Assembly: GCA_003158705.1 (NCBI GenBank)
Contig: PMKX01000126.1
Coordinates: 1 to 9,656 of the forward strand
DNA from: Actinomycetota bacterium
GTDB lineage: Bacteria; Actinomycetota; Thermoleophilia; UBA2241
Direction of reading: 5' to 3'
DNA: 9,656 bases
Shown in pieces: positions 6,117 to 9,656 of this stretch. Each line of letters starts with the position of its first letter. Within the stretch, counting starts at the first letter, position 1. The notes under the pieces are model-generated. The model was not told the DNA's origin. It was given only the letters and a program-made list of their open reading frames with translations, and did no database searches. Position numbers and translations under genes: made by a program.

Positions 6117-6569
6117 TCAGGACCCGGCCGGGTTTGCGGCCGTCTCTTCGGCGCGCGCTTTGACGGCGGCCGCGAAATCCTCGAAGCCGCGCTGCGAGTC
6201 GCGCATGATGCCGCCGAGAAGCGGCAGCAGGATGCCGGTGACTTCCTCGTGCGTGGTGAACCGGCAGCGACTGTCGCCGAGCGGCTCCACATGGAGCGTG
6301 TGGCGCCCGTCGAACAAGCCCGGCAGCAGCCACTGTCCCTTCCAGGTGATCAGGTGGCCGGGCTCGAGGGCCAGAATCCGGGGCCTGAACGTCACCGCCG
6401 GGCGGTCCGGCGCCCGGAGCGTCACCTTCAGGTGCTCCCCGACGCGCAGCTCACCTTCGGCGGCCACGATGAAGGGGTTCCAGTCCGCGTAGCTCGCCAG
6501 GTCGGCGAGCACCTGCCACGCGCGCGCCGCCGGTACGTCGATCTCTGAGCTTGCCTCCAGCAGTTGCAT
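6117..6569 (-). CDS. SRPBCC (START-like) domain protein
   Basis: The product has 150 residues. Start ATG 6569 has a perfect AAGGAGG four bases upstream. The sequence follows the polyketide cyclase/dehydrase-like SRPBCC pattern: a first strand EASSEIDVPAARAWQVLADL, then YADWNPFIVAAEGEL, a mid-domain strand pair ending LITWKGQWLLPGLFDG, a late strand CRFTTHEEVTG, and a long C-terminal helix (GGIMRDSQRGFEDFAAAVKA) that closes the hydrophobic pocket. Such proteins bind lipid-like or aromatic ligands in the cytoplasm; the ligand here is unknown. It is a single domain filling the whole protein. The stop is TGA, 29 bases before the small membrane protein gene. Confidence 0.88.
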   Translation of the reverse strand: MQLLEASSEIDVPAARAWQVLADLASYADWNPFIVAAEGELRVGEHLKVTLRAPDRPAVTFRPRILALEPGHLITWKGQWLLPGLFDGRHTLHVEPLGDSRCRFTTHEEVTGILLPLLGGIMRDSQRGFEDFAAAVKARAEETAANPAGS

Positions 6570-6681
6570 AGATCCTCCTTGTGACGAGAGCCGGGTCTGG
6601 CGATACGCTGCCTACACAGGTCGGCTTGGCCCTGCCAGGTCCTCCCATACCGGCCGCACCTCGATCGTCCTGACCGGCCCT

Positions 6682-7050
6682 CTACCTCTCGGCCTTCCTG
6701 ATCTGGTCGACCCGGAAGGCGACGATGCGGCGGATCAGGTCGGTAGGCAGCGGCTGGTCCAAGGGCAGCTGCACCGAGCCCTTGGCACGCTTGTAGGACT
6801 TGAGCTCGTCCGCGAATACCGCGACCCCGCTCGACGTTGGGTAGAACCCGATGTGCTTCTCGTAGCCCGCGAAGTGCACCAGGTGTCTGCCGTTGAGGTC
6901 GAAGGTCGGTATCGCATAGCTGATCGACTCAGCCGCCTCAGGAGCCGATGTCTTGATCAACGCTCGCATCTCCTGCAGCAGCGCCTGAGTCGCAGGCGGG
7001 AACTGCGCGATGTACTCGTCGATGGCGGTGGCTGTGGACCTACCGGTCAT
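6682..7050 (-). CDS. DUF1801 (YdhG-like) protein
   Basis: The product has 122 residues, typical of the DUF1801/YdhG family. Recognisable parts are the leading helix IDEYIAQFPPATQALLQEMR, the middle PEAAESISYAIPTFDLNG, the strand LVHFAGYEKHIGFYP and the C-terminal VQLPLDQPLPTDLIRRIVAFR. Relatives have been proposed as frataxin-like iron chaperones in Bacillus; for most members no function is shown. Start ATG 7050 is preceded by AGGGTAGG, which sits in the loop of a six-pair CGCCCG/CGGGCG stem (7051-7077) that touches the start codon and could slow initiation. The gene lies 65 bases downstream of tRNA-Ser(TGA) on the same strand. It ends at TAG; reading through would add 76 more residues and overlap the SRPBCC gene, so the TAG must normally terminate. 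Confidence 0.88.
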   Translation of the reverse strand: MTGRSTATAIDEYIAQFPPATQALLQEMRALIKTSAPEAAESISYAIPTFDLNGRHLVHFAGYEKHIGFYPTSSGVAVFADELKSYKRAKGSVQLPLDQPLPTDLIRRIVAFRVDQIRKAER

Positions 7051-7115
7051 CGCCCGTACCTACCCTTGGATCGGGCGGCGGAATCCACACGACGACAAGC
7101 GAGCTGCGACATTCT

Positions 7116-7207
7116 TGGCGGAGGGGGTGGGATTTGAACCCACGAGACCGGGAACCCGGCCTGGCGGTTTTCAAGACCGCTGCGATCAGCCGCTCTGCCA
7201 CCCCTCC
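7116..7207 (-). tRNA. tRNA-Ser(TGA)
   Basis: This is a class II tRNA on the minus strand: acceptor GGAGGGG with CCCCTCC, D-arm start TGGCAGAG, anticodon stem GCGGT/ACCGC around CTTGAAA, a long variable arm (GGCCGGGTTCCCGGTC), T arm GTGGGTTCAAATCCCAC, discriminator G and an encoded CCA. Anticodon TGA reads UCA and other UCN codons. It is the second serine tRNA in the window and lies about 550 bases from the 3' end of serS. Confidence 0.96.
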
Positions 7208-7213
7208 GCGATG

Positions 7214-7247
7214 GCCCGCCCAGCCGCTTGCGGCTGTACCGGCGGGC
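7214..7247 (-). repeat. Nested inverted repeat directly upstream of tRNA-Ser(TGA)
   Basis: GCCCGCC (7214-7220) pairs with GGCGGGC (7241-7247), and inside it AGCCG (7222-7226) pairs with CGGCT (7231-7235) around a four-base loop. A separate perfect 12-bp palindrome, AGCCGCGCGGCT, follows at 7249-7260. If tRNA transcription starts from the TAGACT at 7266-7261 (a weak -10 with no clear -35), this would be a stable hairpin in the pre-tRNA leader, seven bases from the RNase P site. Confidence 0.5.
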
Positions 7248-7282
7248 GAGCCGCGCGGCTAGTCTAGCAAGCACCCATCTGG

Positions 7283-7288
7283 CATACT
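7283..7288 (+). promoter_or_regulatory. Possible -10 element giving a leaderless mRNA for the carbonic-anhydrase-like gene
   Basis: CATACT lies just ahead of ATG 7291 and eight bases ahead of a second in-frame ATG at 7297. No Shine-Dalgarno sequence is found in the preceding 30 bases. A -10 this close to the start codon is the arrangement of leaderless genes, which are common in actinobacteria. The match is modest and no -35 is clear. Confidence 0.3.
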
Positions 7289-7290
7289 AC

Positions 7291-7710
7291 ATGCCCATGG
7301 CTGCCCTGATCATCGCTTGCGCCGACGGACGCATCGCCGATCCCGTCAGCCGCCTCCTCGAGAGCCTCGAGATCACCGATGCCGACCGCATGTTCGTGCC
7401 CGGCGGACCGCTCGTGCTCACGCGTCCGGGCATGGAGCGCCGGGTGGCCATGCACTGCATCGCCGACATGGTCGACGTGCATGCCGCACGGCGCATCATC
7501 CTGGTGTCGCATCAGGACTGCTCGTTCTACGAGCGTGCGCTCGGCGGCCTGGGCTTCGATCAGCAGGAGCTGCTCGAACGCGACCTGCGGCGCGTCAAGA
7601 TGCTCATCGAGAACGACTTCCCCGAGATCGCGGTGAGCTGCTACGTCATCCCCTGGCGCGAGAACGGCGCCGGCGGCGCCGCCTTCGGCGAGGCCGAGCC
7701 GGTCGACTGA
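7291..7710 (+). CDS. Short beta-carbonic-anhydrase-like protein
   Basis: The product has 139 residues from ATG 7291, or 137 from ATG 7297, which fits a leaderless start better. The pattern is that of the beta-class carbonic anhydrase core: a first strand ending ACADGR (C10, D12, R14, the Cys ligand and Asp-Arg pair of CxDxR), a middle FVPGGPLVL where beta enzymes have RNAGN, then IILVSHQDCSFY with H74 and C77 as the HxxC ligands. All three expected zinc ligands and the dyad are present. The protein is shorter than usual beta enzymes (about 170-220 residues), lacking the N-terminal helices, and the RNAGN glycine loop is changed to PGGP. It may therefore be a zinc protein of the same fold with another role. 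Its stop TGA (7708-7710) faces serS, which converges on it. Confidence 0.75.
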   Translation: MPMAALIIACADGRIADPVSRLLESLEITDADRMFVPGGPLVLTRPGMERRVAMHCIADMVDVHAARRIILVSHQDCSFYERALGGLGFDQQELLERDLRRVKMLIENDFPEIAVSCYVIPWRENGAGGAAFGEAEPVD

Positions 7711-7717
7711 CCGGCCG

Positions 7718-7733
7718 GGCGAGTCGGCTCGCC
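7718..7733. terminator. Small stem-loop between convergent genes
   Basis: GGCGAG-tcgg-CTCGCC forms six pairs with a tetraloop in the 45 bases between the TGA of the carbonic-anhydrase-like gene and the serS stop. It could end transcripts from both directions. There is no T tract. Confidence 0.3.
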
Positions 7734-7755
7734 GCCGCCCGCCCGTCTCTCCAGC

Positions 7756-9012
7756 CTAGGCGCCGATCACTTCCTTGCCCAGGTAGGGCACGAGCTTCTC
7801 GGGCACGGCGATGGTGCCGTCCGCGCGCTGGTAGTTCTCCATGATGGCGACCAGGGCGCGGCTCATGGCGATCGCCGTGCCGTTAAGCGTGTGCACGAAG
7901 CGCGGCCCCTTTTCGGTCCGGTAGCGGCAGTTCAGGCGCCGCGCCTGGAAGTCCGTGCAGTTGGAGCATGAAGTGACCTCACGATAGCGCTGCTGGCCGG
8001 GCATCCAGGCCTCGAGATCGTACTTCTTGGCCGCCGGGGCGCCCAGGTCGCCGGCGGCGATGTTGACCACACGGTAGGGGATGCCCAGGCCGCCGAAGAT
8101 GCGCTCCTCGATCTCGCGGATCAGCTCGTGCTCGGCGAGCGACTGCTCGGGCAGGCAGAACGAGAACATCTCGAGCTTGTCGAACTGGTGCACGCGGAAG
8201 ATGCCGCGCGTGTCCTTGCCGGCGGCGCCGGCCTCCCGGCGGAAGCAGGTGCTGAAGCCGGTGTAGCGCAGCGGCAGGTGCTCGGCCTCGAGGAACTCCT
8301 CCATGTGCAAGGCGGCCAGCGACACCTCGCAGGTGCCGACCAGGCACTCGCCGTCGGTGGTGCGGTAGATCATCGCTTCGTCGGTGGGGAAGAAGCCGGT
8401 GCCGTACATCGCCTCCTCGCGCACGAGTACGGGCGGGACGACCGGCCTGAAGCCTTTGGCCGTGACGATGTCGAGGCCGTAGCGCAGCAGCGCGAACTCG
8501 AGCAGGACGAGATCGCCCTTGAGGTAGGCGAAGCGCGAACCGGAGGCGCGCGCGGCGCGCTCCATGTCGATGATGTCGAGCCTGACGCCCAGGTCAAGAT
8601 GGTCGAGTGGCGCGAAGTCGAACTGCGGCTGCTCGCCGACGTGGCGTAGCACCACAGAGTCGTCCTCGCCGCCCTCCGGCACGTCGTCGAGCGGGATGTT
8701 GGGGATCTGCAGCAGCAGGTCCTTGAGGCGCTCTTCCGCCTCGGCGAGCTGCTGCTCGAACGTCTTGAGCTCGCCGCCTAGCTCCTGCATGGCGGCGATC
8801 TTGGCGGCGGCGTCGCCGCCGCTGCGCTTGAGCTCCGCGATCTCGTCGCTGACCACGTTGCGCCGGGCGCGACGCTCCTCGACCTCGGTCGTCAAGCGCC
8901 GGCGGTCCTCCTCTGCGGCTAGAAACTCGTCCAACGACGACGTGCTGCCGCGGCGCCGCAGCGCCTCGCGTACCACGTCAGGATTGGAGCGCACCAGTTT
9001 GATGTCGAGCAT
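7756..9012 (-). CDS. serS: Seryl-tRNA synthetase
   Basis: SerRS charges serine tRNAs with serine in the cytoplasm. The product has 418 residues, normal for bacterial SerRS. Start ATG 9012 has GAGGAGAG five bases upstream. Residues 1-8 MLDIKLVR are the usual opening, followed by the charged antiparallel coiled-coil arm (about 28-110) that grips the long variable arm of tRNA-Ser. The class II catalytic core shows GTCEVSLAALHMEE, motif 2 with FRRE at 257-260 followed by AGAAGKDTRGIFRVHQFDKLEMF in pieces, and motif 3 with NGTAIAMSR at 377-385. EVTSCSNCTDFQARR lies between them. The gene ends at TAG, not TGA or TAA. No in-frame stop follows until a TAG at 7266-7264, because the codons of the opposing gene supply none, so UAG read-through here would add about 163 residues. 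Two tRNA-Ser genes lie in the same window. Confidence 0.97.
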   Translation of the reverse strand: MLDIKLVRSNPDVVREALRRRGSTSSLDEFLAAEEDRRRLTTEVEERRARRNVVSDEIAELKRSGGDAAAKIAAMQELGGELKTFEQQLAEAEERLKDLLLQIPNIPLDDVPEGGEDDSVVLRHVGEQPQFDFAPLDHLDLGVRLDIIDMERAARASGSRFAYLKGDLVLLEFALLRYGLDIVTAKGFRPVVPPVLVREEAMYGTGFFPTDEAMIYRTTDGECLVGTCEVSLAALHMEEFLEAEHLPLRYTGFSTCFRREAGAAGKDTRGIFRVHQFDKLEMFSFCLPEQSLAEHELIREIEERIFGGLGIPYRVVNIAAGDLGAPAAKKYDLEAWMPGQQRYREVTSCSNCTDFQARRLNCRYRTEKGPRFVHTLNGTAIAMSRALVAIMENYQRADGTIAVPEKLVPYLGKEVIGA

Positions 9013-9040
9013 CGTCTCTCCTCGCGCCGCCGTCGCGCCT

Positions 9041-9046
9041 ATCGTA
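9041..9046 (-). promoter_or_regulatory. Possible -10 element of serS
   Basis: TACGAT on the minus strand would place transcription start near 9034 and give a leader of about 22 bases including the GAGGAGAG ribosome site. It matches four of six consensus positions and has no good -35 at 16-18 bases. The leader is too short for a T-box, and no T-box-like antiterminator is seen in this 95-base gap. Confidence 0.3.
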
Positions 9047-9079
9047 TCCGAGCGCGTCTGACGAGGCGAGAGGTGGACG

Positions 9080-9099
9080 GCCGCGGCAGGAGGCGCGGC
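9080..9099 (-). terminator. Weak stem-loop after the GNAT gene
   Basis: GCCGCG and CGCGGC form six GC pairs around an eight-base loop, starting nine bases past the TGA of the acetyltransferase gene and before the proposed serS promoter. No T tract follows, so it may be chance in GC-rich DNA. Confidence 0.22.
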
Positions 9100-9107
9100 G
9101 CCGGCCG

Positions 9108-9569
9108 TCAGGGCTCGGGCAGCCGCTTCTCCATGACGATCATCTCCGGCCGGTCCAGAGCCGGTGCGGGGACGAAATCGTGGCCCTTGTAGAGGTGCTC
9201 GGCACGCGTGTCTTGGGCCGGCACCAGCGCCTGCAAACGCGCTGCATTGCGGTTGAAGGCCAGACCCTCGATCCAGTCCAGCAGTTGGTGTGCCACGGCG
9301 CGCGCCTCAAAGGCGGGGTTGATGCACAAGCATTCGATGAGGAGGTCGCCGCCCTCTTGGGTGACGGCCACGAAGCCGGCGACCTCCTGGGCGTTCTCGG
9401 CGACGAAGACGTCGGCGCTCTCGAGCAGGTCGGCGAGCTGGTCTGCGCGATACCGCTCATCGTGCCCGCTGGCCGCGGCGAGCGGACGCAGGCTCTCCTC
9501 GGCCAGGAGGAGGAGCATGCCCTCGTCCTCGGCTCGCATGGTCCTGATCTCACACTTGAGGCGCTCCAC
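9108..9569 (-). CDS. GNAT-family N-acetyltransferase
   Basis: The product has 153 residues, one GNAT domain. The start is GTG at 9569, with GAGGAGG four bases upstream; ATG at residue 11 is a weaker choice with no ribosome site. The fold order can be followed: strand 1 CEIRTMRAEDEG, helices 1-2 through residue 50, strands VFVAENAQEVAGFVAVTQ, strand 4 LLIECLCINPAFEA, helix 3 VAHQLLDWIEGLAF, then ALVPAQDTRAEHLYKGHDF, where the conserved Asn of helix 4 is replaced but the 'LYKGHDF' block typical of GNAT 'fYek.GF' is clear. The acetyl-CoA loop normally reads R/Q-x-x-G-x-G/A; here it is EARAVAH with no glycine, so acetyl-CoA binding may be altered. The substrate is unknown. The gene starts 16 bases after the TGA of the gene at the right edge and is probably its operon partner. 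Confidence 0.85.
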   Translation of the reverse strand: MERLKCEIRTMRAEDEGMLLLLAEESLRPLAAASGHDERYRADQLADLLESADVFVAENAQEVAGFVAVTQEGGDLLIECLCINPAFEARAVAHQLLDWIEGLAFNRNAARLQALVPAQDTRAEHLYKGHDFVPAPALDRPEMIVMEKRLPEP

Positions 9570-9585
9570 GGAGCCTCCTCTGCAC

Positions 9586-9656
9586 TCAGGCCGGGTAGGA
9601 TCCCAGCACCTTGACCCACGCCAGCTTGCAGGTCAGGCAGTTCAGGGCCTGGGCGA
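9586..9656 (-). CDS. C-terminus of an unidentified protein, cut by the right edge
   Basis: The last 22 codons before TGA (9588-9586) read AQALNCLTCKLAWVKVLGSYPA in one open frame. The CxxC pair (C6 and C9 of the fragment) might bind metal or form a disulfide. The stop lies 16 bases before the GTG of the GNAT gene, with that gene's GAGGAGG in the gap, which is operon spacing and supports this frame. I do not recognise the family from so short a piece. Confidence 0.5.
   Translation of the reverse strand, partial: AQALNCLTCKLAWVKVLGSYPA

Noticed and set aside
4112..6292. Antisense open frame of 726 codons across mtbB and beyond
   Set aside because: It is a shadow frame of GC-rich coding DNA, low-complexity in R, A, H, L and G, with no family likeness and overlapping three well-supported genes.
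1..9656. CRISPR array, insertion sequence, integrase or phage genes
   Set aside because: I found no regular spaced repeats, no transposase or recombinase motifs, and no target-site duplications; the tRNA 3' ends show no nearby repeat of their own sequence that would mark an attachment site.

Overview
The window looks like a piece of a high-GC bacterial chromosome, most likely an actinobacterial lineage. The base composition is strongly GC-rich with G or C at most third codon positions, GTG starts are common, and all three tRNA genes encode their CCA end. This placement is inferred from style only; no marker here fixes the class. I see no transposase, phage gene or CRISPR array.

Layout. The left third (1-2224) is on the minus strand: the first 31 codons of a PAS-type sensor protein running off the left edge, an exported beta-rich protein of unknown function, and a polytopic membrane protein of unknown function. 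Next come tRNA-Arg(ACG) and tRNA-Ser(GCT), both minus strand and each with its own promoter-like sequence. A divergent control region with a perfect 14-bp stem-loop leads into a plus-strand two-gene operon: an M20 metallohydrolase (2821-4179) and, 13 bases later, a dimethylamine:corrinoid methyltransferase, mtbB (4193-5599). The next genes are on the minus strand: a small HxxxDxxPHxD membrane protein, an SRPBCC protein, a DUF1801 protein and tRNA-Ser(TGA). A short beta-carbonic-anhydrase-like gene (plus) converges with serS (minus). A GNAT gene and the last 22 codons of an unidentified gene close the window.

The main result is mtbB. A conventional reading splits it into two ORFs at a TAG at 5252-5254. 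The reading frame, family similarity and codon bias all continue through this TAG without change to a TAA at 5597-5599. The TAG is codon 354 of a 468-residue protein, essentially where methanogen MtbB carries pyrrolysine (codon 356 in Methanosarcina barkeri, as I recall). The cell therefore probably decodes this UAG as pyrrolysine and can use dimethylamine as a methyl donor. The cognate corrinoid protein (MtbC), the MtbA methyltransferase, the activase RamA and the pylT/pylSBCD genes are not in the window and must lie elsewhere if the gene works.

UAG is not free to be sense everywhere in this genome. Three of the ten complete genes here (serS, the DUF1801 gene and the small membrane protein) appear to end at TAG, and reading through the serS TAG would add about 160 residues. 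UAG is thus apparently both stop and pyrrolysine, so what selects insertion at mtbB is a real question. The M20 hydrolase in the same operon is an unusual partner for mtbB and may supply its substrate; that is inference.
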